Below, piece after piece: positions 46,434 to 58,397 of a stretch of DNA of 64,000 nt. Location of the stretch: contig JAJSPD010000019.1 in assembly GCA_021307315.1 (NCBI GenBank), positions 620,001-684,000 of the forward strand, read 5' to 3'. The notes beneath the pieces are model-generated. The model saw nothing but the letters and a program-made list of their open reading frames with translations, was not told the DNA's origin and made no database searches. Origin of the DNA: Bisporella sp. PMI_857 (lineage: Eukaryota; Ascomycota; Leotiomycetes; Helotiales; Helotiaceae). Positions within the stretch are counted from its first letter, which is position 1; the number at the start of each line of letters is the position of its first letter. Position numbers and translations under genes: made by a program.

Positions 46434-47871
46434 GGAAAAGATCTCATTGCAAATGACGACTTTTTCCACTCTGATTGGCTGCATGGATTATCAGAAGAAA
46501 AATCTCTCGTTTGCAAGCTTCTAGGACGTTTTCTTATCCCCCTGGAAACGATGAGTCTCGGAAAGAGCGCTCGAATGGAGCTTGGGAATTTCTTAATAAC
46601 TTCATTACAGAATGGACAGTCATTTGTTGTTAGCTGACGGCCGTAGAATGAGGGATTCAGTAGCTAAAGTAGGAATTAAAAATCTCGCTTACATAAAGAC
46701 GCTTTTTTACTTTCTGCCACTTTATTGAGCATCAACATCGCCTTGTATGTGAAAGGATGGTATCAGTCTCCTTTTTTGGAGCTTTGCTATGGTTTCTAAG
46801 CTATAACAGCTAATTCTTTACAAACATATTTTATAAGTGTAACAAGTCTTTGAAATTTGAACTTAGATATTTTAGGTTAAATAAATATGTATAGTATAAC
46901 TTTGTACGTTGAAATTTACAATCTATTATCTATGCTGAAAGGCGTGGCAAAACATATAATAGCAGGAATAATGGGGTAAAATTAAGTAGAACGTAGGCTA
47001 AAGTATTTTAGCTCGTTTACATTTACGGATCACCGTTATAAGTTTACTCCAAAGCATAAAATAAGAACCGAATTCACCTTTTGAAAGTTAAGCAAAGCTT
47101 AAACTATCTTCATAAGAGCTATTCTCTATTTAGGTGCATTTACGTAAAATTTTTAACTAATATTTAAATTTCCAAAGTTGTAATACTATATTAAATATCA
47201 AGACATGCCGCTAGATTCCGAACTCGCAACCGTATCCAAAAAGCCGTGCATAAACCCCACCACTCTAACTCATGTGTTTCTCCTAACTCCTCACATCATA
47301 ACATCGTCCTCCTGAAATGGAAAATGCAATCATTCCGGGGTCCTATGCGGATGCAGATCATGTAAGCAGCAAGCTGACTCTAGAACGCCGAAAGCCTGCG
47401 TAAGCTGCATGCTTAGTAGATCGGCAATCGATTACTTTCGAAGGCAATTCTACGACAGTAGCTTTTAATCCACTAATGGTTGGCTCTGCGTAAAGTAAAA
47501 TTCAAGTTACTAGATATTTAGAGCATGCCGCTTAATGAGAACCTAAACTCAGCTAACATGTGCTGATCGCCGTCAGATTTTGGATAGTCCAAGTCATTTG
47601 CTGTATATCCATTACTGTTCCCGACCGCTCATCCGTAGGTTACATCGGTTTGTGTTTTTGCTTACCTGCAGCGAGCACGGATTCTAGAATTGCATTCTTT
47701 TGTGGGGATATAGAGTGCTTGGCATACAAGTGGATATGAGTCCCCACAATACCTGCCTCACCAATCACAAAGCAAGGGACTTTTGCCTCTGTTATGAGAA
47801 AAGCCACAATAAAACTTCATGCTTAACTTCTATATTTCTTCACTCGATAGATTCTAGAACTCAGTAGTATC
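46434..47871. other. AT-rich intergenic region, regulator promoter
   Basis: About 1.4 kb between the precursor and the Zn2Cys6 gene; very AT-rich in 46650-47200, with no coding sequence. ACGGATCACCGT (47025-47036), an imperfect palindrome with a CGGAT core, is a weak candidate for autoregulation. Confidence 0.5.
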
Positions 47872-50570
47872 ATGCCTGAAGCACCGCCGAGTAGGATTTT
47901 CAAGATTAAGAGGCGCCGTGGTGCATGTATCTCATGCAAGGAGAGGAAAATAAGATGTAATGGTGAGCGGCCATGCAGTACATGTAACGTAAGGATACTA
48001 GATTGGCAGCTAAATAATCTTGACTAAAACAAAGCATACTTAGCGAGGAGATTTGGAATGCGTTTATCCTGTCTCTAATCACAAAAGATCGAGTAAGGCA
48101 CATGATAAAATTTGAACTCCGTTTTGTTAACTTTTGAATAGACCAAGATCTGCCTCCATTGACAACAAGCATTCCCAATGTTATTGTTCCTTTGACTTCT
48201 GTAGAATCCACGCCAAAAGTTACACTTCACGGAAGAAACTCAAAGAGCATCGATAGCGGGATCGCGGACTGCTGCAGTCTGCCCAATAATGACATTATTT
48301 CTTTACTACTTGAGCCTACACTTTCGGTATCAGTGCCAGAGCTAATGACCGCAAGTGTTACTCAACTTTGAAATGAAGTTAATGCTAACGAAAAGCAGTT
48401 AGAGGAGAGATATGAGTTCGAAAAAAGTTTGTGGTTATCACCATCTTAGATACTATGCTAATTGAATTCAAGAAACTATAAGAAAGAAATTCGTCCCATT
48501 CGCTTCACTACTTGCGCATGAAATCTGGGTTCTTGGCAAAGAGAAATTAGTGGAAGGGCATGTAATGCAAAGTTTGGAAATGCTTGCACAAAAAGTTGAA
48601 TCGCTGAAGCCATATCTCCCAGAACTGGATGTTTCCAGTCTAACAATACTCGCCTTTGATAGTCGGAGACTGAGAGTTGGCATCAATAGTATATTTTAGT
48701 GCCCCTCCTCCGAATCTACAGTTTTAGTAACGCTTTACAGGTTTCTTTGAGGGGTATGCTCTGTAAGCAGAAACTGTTTCCATACTTCCAACATTGGTTT
48801 AATTTTTGACAAGAGGGAGATCTCTTGTTGCGAGGTGGAGCATCGAGAAAATCTTAGAAAATCTTTCAGATACATCTCTAGCAGAAGAAAGGACGTTTCT
48901 TTACAGTGTGGTATCTTTGGGATACCAAATCTCTGGCGACGATCAAAATTCAAGAGGCTATGCCAAGATTGCATCCACAGTTAGCTGGCAGATTGAAAAA
49001 GAAAAACCATCAATTGCAAAGCTTCAGGTAAATATTCAAAAAGAATTCCTACCAGTCAGATTCAAGCTAATCTAGTAGTGCATGGTTGTGCTGGTAAGTT
49101 GTATATCCCAGAGGCGGAAGTCTGTACTGTCAACTCCAAATATTTTACAATTGACATTCGGTAGCTTCTTTCCGAGCTCCATTACCCTTGTTCAGGAAAG
49201 TCCGATGTTGTGTCAAGTGCAGTAAATATGCTTCAATCTCTTGGATTGAACACAATCTCGACTGTGCTTAGTAAATCCTCAACGGATTACCCGGAAGAAA
49301 TACTGAAGAACATTGTGTGGTCCCTCTGGTGCATAGAACACATACTTTGTCTTATAGAGAACTATAACCCGGTAAGATGCACCGCATAGAGAGACCTTCC
49401 TTTTTAGCTGATCTTTTAAGAAACTCTCAATTACCACTATTGAGTTTTCTCCCCCGGTCAGGCGACTTTCAACGCATGATAGTGCTGCGGATGAGTCTTC
49501 TTTAGCCATAGCAAGCTTTTGCGAATATGCCCATATATGCTGGAACATAAGCACAGCTCCCCATGACAGAGGGATTAAATTCGTAGAAAACCTCGACATT
49601 CCACAATACAATGATTGCGTATTTAAAGAATCCGTTCTTTCCGCCTTAGATAAATGGAAAGAAGAGGTAGTCCAGTCTATGCCACAGGCGGGAAGACAGA
49701 GCCAAGGTTGTTACCAAAACAGAGAGCCAAGAGGAAGTAGAGAGCATGAGTACTTATTGAACTACTACTACATAGCCAAATTGACTAAGTTGGAAAATTC
49801 TAATCCTTGCCCAAGGAGCATAGGTGGGAATTGTCTGGGACAGCATAGCTCTGGGCCTTCATGCGCCAACTCGGATACAGCAAGAGACATACTAAGTCAT
49901 CTTAATACCCTAAAGCATGGTGTTCGTATATTTGCATCTTAGTAAGTAATCCTTCAATGATAGAGAGAGGAGATGTCAATGCTGACTTGGAAACCAAGCA
50001 CGCGAGTCAATCTTTATATAGTCTGCTGGTGTATAATCTTTCGAGAGATGATGGTTGGAACGGGGAAAACAGGGGATAGCACTCTCCTAACAATTGCTTC
50101 TGGGTTGTTTGCACAATTTGCTTTATCCGCAAAGCTTGATTCTGGATTCAATGAAATCTCTGACTTAGGAGCTGTGGCTCATGCAACTTTCAAAAGCCAC
50201 CAAGGCCATCATAGTAGCGCGATTGGGGAAAGTACTGCACCTCTGTTGAAAGATGGTAGCTTTGACATACAGCCACTTAAGCAAGCGGCTTTTGATGCTC
50301 CACTGGTAAGAATTTATATCTGTTAATTCAACAATCGCAAACCTCACTCACCTATGCTAATTATCGAAGATGCTACTACCACCAAATGAAATATCAGAGC
50401 CAAATCTTTTCAACGAGACGACACCTGCAGAGCTACCTGAGGCTACCTTCTCTCCATCCTGGTTTGCAGATCCACATTCAGCTCTTGACGGTCAATTTTG
50501 GGAGACTGCAGTTGGAATTGAGGACACATGGTTTCTGGAAGATGGGAGAAGGTTTGATGCTCGTGGATGA
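47872..50570 (+). CDS. Zn2Cys6 transcription factor, probable cluster regulator
   Basis: Twelve exons keep one frame for 693 residues: 47872-47988, 48044-48092, 48142-48326, 48399-48426, 48473-48688, 48741-48762, 48814-49027, 49079-49093, 49165-49371, 49421-49941, 49999-50305 and 50370-50570. The N-terminus carries the binuclear zinc cluster, RRRGACISCKERKIRCNGER followed by PCSTCN and RGDLECVYP. The middle holds the fungal-specific factor region (RTFLYSVVSLGYQI, IVWSLWCIEHILCLIENYNP). The C-terminus is acidic (GIEDTWFLEDGRRFDARG). All apparent stops fall inside introns with good branch sites, for example GCTAAC before the 48398 acceptor. The 15-nt exon 8 is the least certain. Its place among the pathway genes makes it the likely pathway-specific activator. 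Confidence 0.82.
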
Positions 50571-51004
50571 TATCTCCATAGATTCTTATACCCGGTTTAT
50601 ACCACAAACAGTTTCCTTAGAGGGTAGTTGAAAACACAATCCTTCAATTACGATCTAAGTTATATTCGTGTCACAATGCGTCGAGCTCATCTCGACTCTG
50701 ATATTCAGAATTAACCTACAACTGTAAGGACTTAGCGTTGATTTCTGTATAGTTGGTTATCCCGGGAGATTTAATCATTCAATTTTTCCACGTATGCGAA
50801 GGTTTCCAGAGAAAAGATCGTTCAGACTCATCGTTCTGATGTGCCGTGAATACATCGGATTGTAAACTCCAATGCCCAGACAAGCTCACTGCTTAGTCTT
50901 TTAGCAATTTTAGCGATTCTTCTACGAAAATGTATCCAAGGGAGCGCTGTAAATTTGAGAGACAGTGATTATACGACTTCCTAACTCTAAGAGCTACTAT
51001 GGAG
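50571..51004. other. Convergent intergenic region
   Basis: About 430 bases between the regulator and tyrosinase 2, whose 3' ends face each other. No further feature seen. Confidence 0.5.
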
Positions 51005-52298
51005 CTATAGCGCACTTGAATAGCCATAGCAGAAAGGCCCAGCTCGTATATCTAGCACCTCCAAGACTGTCACGTCGTTTCTCAGCCCAAAGGTACTAAC
51101 TATATCCCGAGTCGATGCCGTTCTACTCATGTAAGTTTTCCCACCATAATCACGATATCTTCTTAAGGGATCGCGATCTTGCCAGATAGACCATATCCGA
51201 TCAAGTTGAGCATGATGCAAAAAGAACAGTGGATCTGATATTCAAAATCAGCATCTCTCTTATTTCTGCTATCGCGTATTTTACTTACCGTTTGTTGACC
51301 ATGCATGTTTCATCTCACCACTTATTCCCATATGTATATGTTTGTGAGGGCCAGTTTCTAGTTCACTTCTGAACTGTTCATATGTCTTTGCATTATTGAT
51401 GATAGCCTTCACTGCTTCACTTTCCCCTCCATAAAATGCTTCACTCTCGGCAAGATTCCGCTTCAGACAATGGGGTTGGTATCCATCCTCGGTGTAATTG
51501 AGAAGTATATTCTGCAGCGGACCTCCCTTGACGCAGCCATTCAGAGCTGATCCATTGCCACCGAAGCCATGTTCAGTATCCCAAATAGAAGATAAGTTTA
51601 ACTTTTCAGGGTTGATCAACCAGTCCCAGTACCTCAATATAAAATTAGAATTCTTAGATGTATATCTTGTACACGAAACACTCACGGCAGATATCCTTTA
51701 TAACCACATTCTTGACGAAGTGTCTGCTCCCATATCCAAATGAACATCCGATGCCATGGCATTGATAGAGCAACTCTATGAGTCTGCTCAACCAACCGAA
51801 GATGTGCATAGGTAAAGTCATCATATCTGCTGGTATTGAGGTCTAGTTTTGAGCTTTTGGCGGTTAAGCACTTAATACCATCAAGGTATGAGTGCTGCTC
51901 CTCGAAAGTCAAAGCCCTCCATTCTTTTCGAACATACACTCTTCTATTTTCTGGGCCTATAATTCAAGTCAATATTATAAATGAGCGTTTGAGCCGTGTA
52001 AGAAATAACACTCACACGAAGATGGACCAAGTGCTTGACTGGAACTATTGAGCCGTTAGTTATTGAGTTTTCTGTGAGTAAAACTTACGGCTTACCCTTG
52101 AGGGAGTCCCGCATTCATCCAAATCGCTAGTGATATGAATATAAATAATAGAAGAGAAAGGCCAATTCTTATCCCAAAAACGTGTGCACAATCATATCTT
52201 TTGCTAGGCAATGAATCCTCGTCTAGTTGACAGTCATCATGTCTGTCTTCTGGACTCTCAAGGCAAAGTGAAATGCGTCCCTTCCCAGATTTTGCCAT
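51005..52298 (-). CDS. Membrane-anchored tyrosinase-like copper oxidase (cluster copy 2)
   Basis: Exons on the minus strand are 52298-52096, 52044-52016, 51956-51686, 51632-51289 and 51234-51005, 358 residues. The anchor is IGLSLLLFIFISLAIWMNAG. Copper A histidines lie in TYAHLRLVEQTHRVALSMPW-H; copper B in ETGPHKHIHMGISGEMKH and DPLFFLHHAQLDRIWSIWQ. YWDWLINPEKLNLSSIWDTE and HGFGGNGS are the usual inter-domain landmarks. The second exon is 29 nt and supplies the SSCPENRR linker that precedes VYVRKEWRALTFEEQ. It is clearly diverged from tyrosinase copy 1, so two separate oxidation roles are possible. It shares a divergent promoter with UstYa-type 3. Confidence 0.87.
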
Positions 52299-52696
52299 TG
52301 TGGATGAATTTCATTTTAATTTTGTGAAGTAATGACAGCGAGTGTCATGTCGGGCAGCTGTCATAAAAAGTATGACACGTGACTAATTTCATGTAGAGTA
52401 CACAACATCATATGTATAATAATCACAAAAAACTACTACGCATGAACGGATAGTACCAGTCTAAGGAATCTATGAAGACGGCGGATGTTCAAAGTGGCGA
52501 TATTACTGCGTAGAACCCATGCTTCCGAGTAGCCACGCCGGTACAGAATGATTGGTTGCATTTCCGCTAAGCGAGACCTTACCATAATCCATACTTGGGT
52601 TACACTCAATAATCATGTGGCTTGAAGCAACCGATTAGGTGACTCTCAAACTATTTCCAAGCGTCATTGTGTTGATGCATTCTGTTTGATTTCCTG
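52299..52696. promoter_or_regulatory. Divergent promoter of tyrosinase 2 and UstYa-type 3
   Basis: Contains CACGTG at 52376-52381 (as in the 42.5-kb promoter), CGGATA at 52447-52452 and GCGGAT near 52489. Repeated TGTCAT/TATGACA units lie at about 52333-52376. No exact CGGATAACGG copy. Confidence 0.4.
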
Positions 52697-53673
52697 ATGC
52701 CACTCTCAATGTCGACTTCGAAGATCGAAGACGATATAGAGCGATGCGGACTTTTGTCCGACGTCGTTGATAATGAACTTGAGAAGCCGACTCCAAGAAG
52801 GAATTTGTATCGGCATATATCGAGCATCTTCTGGTTTTGTTCAGGAGTCGTATTCACGCTTTTCTGGGTTGCCGCTTTTGCTCTTGATCGAACACGAGGG
52901 TATAAACCGCCATACGAAATATATTGTAAGACAACCTTGGAGCCATCTGTCAAGCTTTCTAACATCACTCAAAGCGCCTGTACAACATCTAGTAGCGTAC
53001 AAACCTACTACTCTCATCGATGATTTGTTTGACCGGACACTATACATGGCGAATTCTGTTGATGGCCTCCCTAGCGATGCGACTGATGCAAAATGGAAAG
53101 AGCTATATGATGGTAAGATGCTTTTCCCCCTCGCAGCCAAATATGAATGCTGAGTTCGACAGAAAAGATGAGCAGCCAAATAAGCGAAATTGAAGCTGCA
53201 AAGCTAGACTCGACAACCTTGAACATACCAAATCGACCGGATCAGTTCCTAATTGAGTTGGATGTCTACCATCAGCTACACTGCTTAAACACTATCAGAA
53301 AAGCGATATGGCTTCCGGAAGTTGAGCGTTACAGGGATGACTTTCACGATTTCTTGTCAGAGAATGGAGGGAGGAACTTCACTGGAAAGAATGCCAAGCA
53401 CATTGGTACGTGCGTAGAGCGAAGCTCTGGTCATTGGTTTTAGAACGCTAATGGCTCTTAGATCACTGTCTAGACTGGATTCGGCAAGCCTTACTTTGCC
53501 AGCCTGATATTACTCCAGTAACCTGGCATGTAAAACGAGTTGCGGAAGGTGATAAGCCTCTTCCAATGTTACCTCTAAGAAAAAATTGTGTAAATATGGA
53601 GGCTATCAACGATTGGGCACACGATCACGCAGTGGTGGTTGATTTTGGAGATGGTATTGAAAAGGATTCTTGA
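52697..53673 (+). CDS. UstYa-type (DUF3328) oxidase-like protein 3
   Basis: Exons 52697-52925, 52975-53112, 53163-53405 and 53462-53673 give 273 residues, all junctions in phase 1. The helix is ISSIFWFCSGVVFTLFWVAA. The region DATDAKWKELYDEKMSSQIS spans the second splice and matches the family's W-x2-LY...IS-x2-EA pattern. Motifs: LDVYHQLHCLNTIRKAIW and KHIDHCLDWIRQALLCQPDI, then TPVTW, where relatives have the conserved Trp. The C-terminus EAINDWAHDHAVVVDFGDG is the usual R/N-x-DW-A tail. Of the four cluster copies this is among the closest to the canonical UstYa layout. Confidence 0.88.
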
Positions 53674-54481
53674 ACTCTGAGAGAATGAGAGTCTTAAACT
53701 TATCACTTATTGAAAAATTCTTGCTAATTGCCGAATCATGATTAGAGATAATCACAGACTCAAATAGAGGTCCCTAAGTTTTAGTTATTTTCAGTTAATT
53801 AACTTTTGTGGAATCGCAGGTGTATGCCTTGCGTACTCCACCAATAAACATGCCGTGACTGTACTCCATTAAATGGCTCTATATCACAAATAGGTTTACA
53901 ATGGTAGAGTTATTTAATAGGCACATGGTAGTAAGGCTGTGGAGTTACTGACAAAGTTAGTGTGTGTGGCCCTGATCAAGGAAATTACTGGAGGTTAAAC
54001 TATGGTACTGGTTCGTGGATGAGGGCTCGCTTAACGGAAAAAAGAACCAATCGGTGTGTATGCCAATTGATTTGGATGCTTTTCAAAAACAAGGTCCCAA
54101 AACTAAGAAGAAAAATGATACTACTTACCGCCTTGCTAAACGAGTCTGAAATTATTTGTCAAGGTATTTGGATTGTACCCGGTCCTACCGAATGGGGAAT
54201 GCTAATTCCGGCTTACGAAATTTTTGGACCGGACGCCAAGCCCCACCGTAGGTGGATACCTGGAAAGCAAGCATTGCGTTAGTTCACGGTAAGAGAGCTT
54301 TTTAAAAGCGTACCTTATGTAATGCACTAATCCACACATCAGAACGGGAGGATAGCCGTTCCAATGCTCTAGAAAAAAAAAGGAATGTGTGATACACAAC
54401 TACATCTAATTCACCATTGACACCATTGTCGATCTAAATGTTTCCATGCTCCAGGATTAATACAGTGCTACGAGCTTCTCG
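53674..54481. other. Intergenic region with one unassigned open frame
   Basis: A 106-codon plus-strand frame at 53962-54282 (containing YWRLNYGTGSWMRARL and IWIVPGPTEWGMLIPAYEIF) has no start-site support or recognised family. It may be a gene fragment. The rest is AT-rich and includes the promoter of the next gene. Confidence 0.4.
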
Positions 54482-55509
54482 ATGTCCCCTCTTAGGATAT
54501 ATCGATCAGCCTCGCTGGAATCTGCAGAAACAGACTCGTCTTCCACTAAACTATTAGAGAAGTCTAATTGTGACTATGGTGAAGCCGAGAACGGCAGGTC
54601 TCCTGGATTTAAAAGCAAGAATAAGACGTCCCGAAGATGGATTATAGCTCACATATTCACTCTCACCCTCTACACCACCGTGTTGATAGCTGCATTGCTC
54701 AAGGTGTATGCTTTCCCCACCCCAAAAGCTTTGCCGGCATTACAAAACCCAAATGAAATGCTCTACTGTAGGTTTAGTGCTAGTCTATTACCATCTTCAC
54801 GTATTAGAGCCTTGTGCTGACATCTAAATAGCGCCCATGCGAGATGCAATCAGATATGAAGTCCGAACAGTTCATGAATCCGTTGATAACAGCAGCGTTT
54901 TTAGAGGTCCGCCATCTCCGGAAGTAGATGAAGCGTGGACTTCTTTATTTCGATGTAAGTCAAGACCTGGAGACAGAACGACACTATTCTTATGCATAGC
55001 TGGCAGATGGTGATATGCTCATCAGTGAAGAAGAGCTGAATCTACTAAATCGAACCTCAATCCAAGTCTCTGATGGATCGGGCAAATACCTCGCGACGCC
55101 AGACGTACTTCTCTCCTCCTACTTCCTCTCCCTCTTTTCTCATCTGCTGACAGAGGCTGGATTATAGACATACCATCAGCTGCATTGCCTGTGGTGGCTC
55201 TATCAATTCGCACACCCTGAGGCCTACACCCTGAAGCCAACCAAACATATCACAGTGATCGATCACGTCGATCACTGTCTAGACCTGATGCGCAAGTGGA
55301 TCCAGTGCCACGCCTCCGCCAGCATGATGACCTACCAGTGGATGCCCGATACGCGGATCCCGTGGGGGAATTTTGAAGTAGATAGCGTGTGCGTGGATTG
55401 GGAACATTATTCAAATTGGGTTACAGAGCGGGCAGTAAAGGATCCGAGAGCGGAAGGCGTATTTGTACATCCAGTGTTCGGACCTTCATATCCTAATGAG
55501 AAGGACTAG
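54482..55509 (+). CDS. UstYa-type (DUF3328) oxidase-like protein 4
   Basis: Exons 54482-54767, 54832-54954, 55007-55104 and 55168-55509 give 282 residues. The helix is IIAHIFTLTLYTTVLIAALL. The luminal domain opens PMRDAIRYEVRTVHESVDNS with GPPSPEVDEAWTSLFRYGDM, the family's PSPEVD-AW block; the tyrosine there comes from choosing the GGCAG acceptor over the upstream CATAG one, which would break the frame. Motifs: TYHQLHCLWWLYQF and HVDHCLDLMRKWIQCHASAS. The last exon is richer in G+C than its neighbours. This is the right-hand end of the recognisable cluster. Confidence 0.87.
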
Positions 55510-55730
55510 GTGATTGGCGCGGCATAGAGGCCATCAAGATATTAATTAACACTTGTGACAGTTCGCCATCCAATTTCCTAAAAGGGCGTGGGAACCAAAC
55601 CATTAAAAAGAAACTCGTGTGGCTCCGCGTAGTACCTGTCAATGTCATGTACAGGTCATCCTTATATTATATCTTCTTGTATATACATTTCTTTGCAACG
55701 CGAGTCTGTTTTTTCGGCCCAACTCTATCG

Positions 55731-57891
55731 TTATTTAACCTCCAGCCGCAATGCATCATACTGCACGTAGATGCTCCTCGCCAAAATGGCACTCTCATAA
55801 TCAGTCGCATTATATGGCAAGCTCAACACAATCTCGTTCTTCCCCTCCTTCAAGAATGTCGCTGGGAAGACAAATTTATTTGCCACGTTGTAACAGCTTA
55901 CCTCCGATCGTACCGCACATGAGGAGCTGCGATAATACCTTCATAAACCAATTAGTCCTTGACTTCGAAATAAAACCAAATTAAGGGAAACTTACGGAAT
56001 AACCCAAGGCTCCAACTCATGGTTGTTAACCACGACAGTATAAGGCAGGTTAGCCCATGGTTCTGAGGCATTATACACGTCCGTATTTCCAGCCGCAGTT
56101 TTTACACCCGCAAGCTGTACCGTGAACGTCGCTTGCTCCCAACTTTTACTCCTCCGCTGCTTCTCAACATCAAACACCACGGTCCAATTATTCACCTCTC
56201 CGTGCCCGACGTATGGCACGGTGCGTATGGAGTTACCGTAGCCTCCGAAGACGGACCAGTGCACATAGTTGAAGTCTCTGGCAGGGTCACTTTCCCCTAC
56301 CACATATTTCACTCCAGAAGGAAAATCGTTGACGAAATCATGAACAGGCCAGTAGTTTTTGTATTCTGGCGGATGGAGTGTGGCATTGGGGGAAGGGTAG
56401 TTCCCATGACGGAACTCGCCCGCCGAGAGATCGGGGGTGCCGATGCGGAAGATTTCGGTTCCATGGGACTCGGGGGTCCATTTTGCGTGCGTGGCAGTTC
56501 TGACGCCTGGTTTTATCACGATGCCATCTTTTGTGTATTGTCCAAATATCCCGGACGCATAGACAGTCAGACGGTATGTCCCAGCAACTACAGAGGGGAT
56601 GGTAACGCTGCCAGAAGGCGAAATGGCTGACCAGTATTGGAATTTCGAGGGATTACGGTCATTGTCTTGGAAATCCACACCATCTTGGGCGAGAACGGCG
56701 ACAGCATCCTTTGCGCCTGTAGGGAGGTCAATTTCTCCGTTCCAGGTTGTGCGATTGGATGATGGAACGTAATTTGGAACATGTTTTGCGATGGAGTCGT
56801 AGAATTCGGTGTTCCAGGTTGGATTAGCGAGTTTTGCTGCATCGCTACGAAGAGTCTCTAAGGATGATCCGGGAGCACCTTTATTGAAGTAATAGTATTG
56901 CTTAAAAAAATCAGTATTAAGATCCACGACCTTCCAAACTTCAAGCTTACCGGACCGAAAGTACGGTCAAAACCATTTGTGATATTTGGCGTGCCATCAC
57001 CATGATGGTTCGAGACTATCCTAGTCAGCCCAATTCCATACCTCAAGTCCTATATCCAAACTTACCTAGATAATTATACACAATCCCATCAACCGTCAAA
57101 TCAGAATGTAGAGGGCCTCCAAAATATGTTTCTCTAGTATTGTGGACCAACCATGCCCCAAACGTCTCATTGCCTGGACTCTGGCTCCCATCCGCAAATA
57201 AACCGTGGGCATCATGATCTCGCCACGTGTCCGCGAAGATATACTTCGTGAAATACTCACCCTCTTGCTTTACATAGGGATCCTCAGGTGTGTTTCCTAA
57301 ATACCAGGTTGCGTCTTGCACCACAACCTGTTTACTGACTGCATTTTTGGATGGTAGAGGAGCATAATGGTTTTTATTTGTGAGTAGATGCGTCCAGAGC
57401 GGCGTATTGGGTCGAAACAGGGTGCGGAATTCTTGTAAGTTCCTCAAGAATGGCTTTGTCTCGTTGTAATACGCCAGCCGGCTGAAAACATGCAGCCCTG
57501 TCTCTCCCTCTCTTAAGAACCAGTACTGTTCCAGAAGTTGCCCTGTAGGGGGGTATACCTCGGACATTATGATGCCGCCATACGCAGTGTTGGTGCTATC
57601 GGTGCCGGTGATGAGCTTGTAGCTTGGCGCGATTGAGCCAGGTGTGTAGAAACCCGAAGGCGTGCAATAGCAATCAAGGTAGGGACCGATTCCAGTGCTT
57701 CCTGAACGCGTACCTAGGAGATTTTGGCCGTCAAGTGTCAAGGATGTAATCGCTCCGCCAGCTTTGGAGACTGTGGCGGAAAGGCGGGAGTTGGAAAGAG
57801 TAAGTTGCGTGGTGTTTTCTGTTGCATTGAGACCCAGGGCATACGGGATTATGCCCAATAGCAAAAACAAACCTTGGTAAGAGGAAGACAT
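55731..57891 (-). CDS. Rhamnogalacturonan lyase (PL4), secreted
   Basis: Cleaves the rhamnogalacturonan I backbone of plant pectin by beta-elimination. Exons on the minus strand are 57891-57066, 57015-56951, 56900-55996 and 55938-55731 (introns of 50, 50 and 57 bp), 667 residues, normal for PL4. MSSSYQGLFLLLGIIPYALG is a signal peptide. The catalytic domain opens LTLSNSRLSATVSKAGGAIT and contains VSNHHGDGTPNITNGFDRTF. The middle fibronectin-like part includes SGSVTIPSVVAGTYRLTVYA, and the carbohydrate-binding C-terminus holds NEIVLSLPYNATDYESAILA and ends YVQYDALRLEVK. It points to a plant-associated or litter-decaying lifestyle. No link to the adjacent RiPP cluster is apparent. Confidence 0.93.
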
Positions 57892-58397
57892 GATTGTGAA
57901 AACTACGCATCAGTCCTATCTTTAAGGGGGGTATAGTACTTGGGCGGAGGTTTATTTTGTACCTGCAGCACGACGAACCGTGCCGGATTGGAAGAACTTC
58001 TCCCCCGTGTCTTCCACTATTTTGGCACTTTATCAAGCATTTCATTTACATGAATAATTGGCGTGTCGCTGTGGATGGGTCTCGAAATGACGTTGAATCG
58101 CGGAGCGTGTGGGGAGTTTCGCGGGGTATAAAGCAAGGGCAATATAGCTCGGTACAGTCTTCAGCGAGCCGAAATTGTTGCCATGTTCGTTGGCTTTAGG
58201 GGGGAAATACCACAAGTCCACCAATAAGAACGCAGGAACGTTAGGTTACAAAGCCTGGGAGATATAAGAAAGCAAATCTCAAGACTCATTGAGTTGCTAG
58301 AAACTCAAGTAAAGCGATATCAGTAAAGCCTGATGCATTATTGCGCTTCCGTACTTAGACACATCGTGCACTCTGCGCCAACATTAGATGTAGATGA
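57892..58397. other. Intergenic region
   Basis: About 500 bases between the lyase promoter and the 3' end of the C2 protein gene; no gene recognised. Confidence 0.5.

Noticed and set aside
46003..46524. Open frames on both strands across the 48-bp repeats, and CRISPR-like periodicity
   Set aside because: The repeat unit is a multiple of three, so all frames stay open. Only one plus-strand frame joins to a signal peptide and has dibasic sites; the units are contiguous coding repeats without spacers, so this is not a CRISPR array.
48300..48830. Multiple stop codons in the Zn2Cys6 gene suggesting decay
   Set aside because: Every stop falls in a predicted intron with a branch site, and exon lengths keep phase across all 12 exons.
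54990..55010. Stop after the second exon of UstYa-type 4
   Set aside because: Using the downstream GGCAG acceptor instead of CATAG restores the conserved FRYGDM region and the frame.
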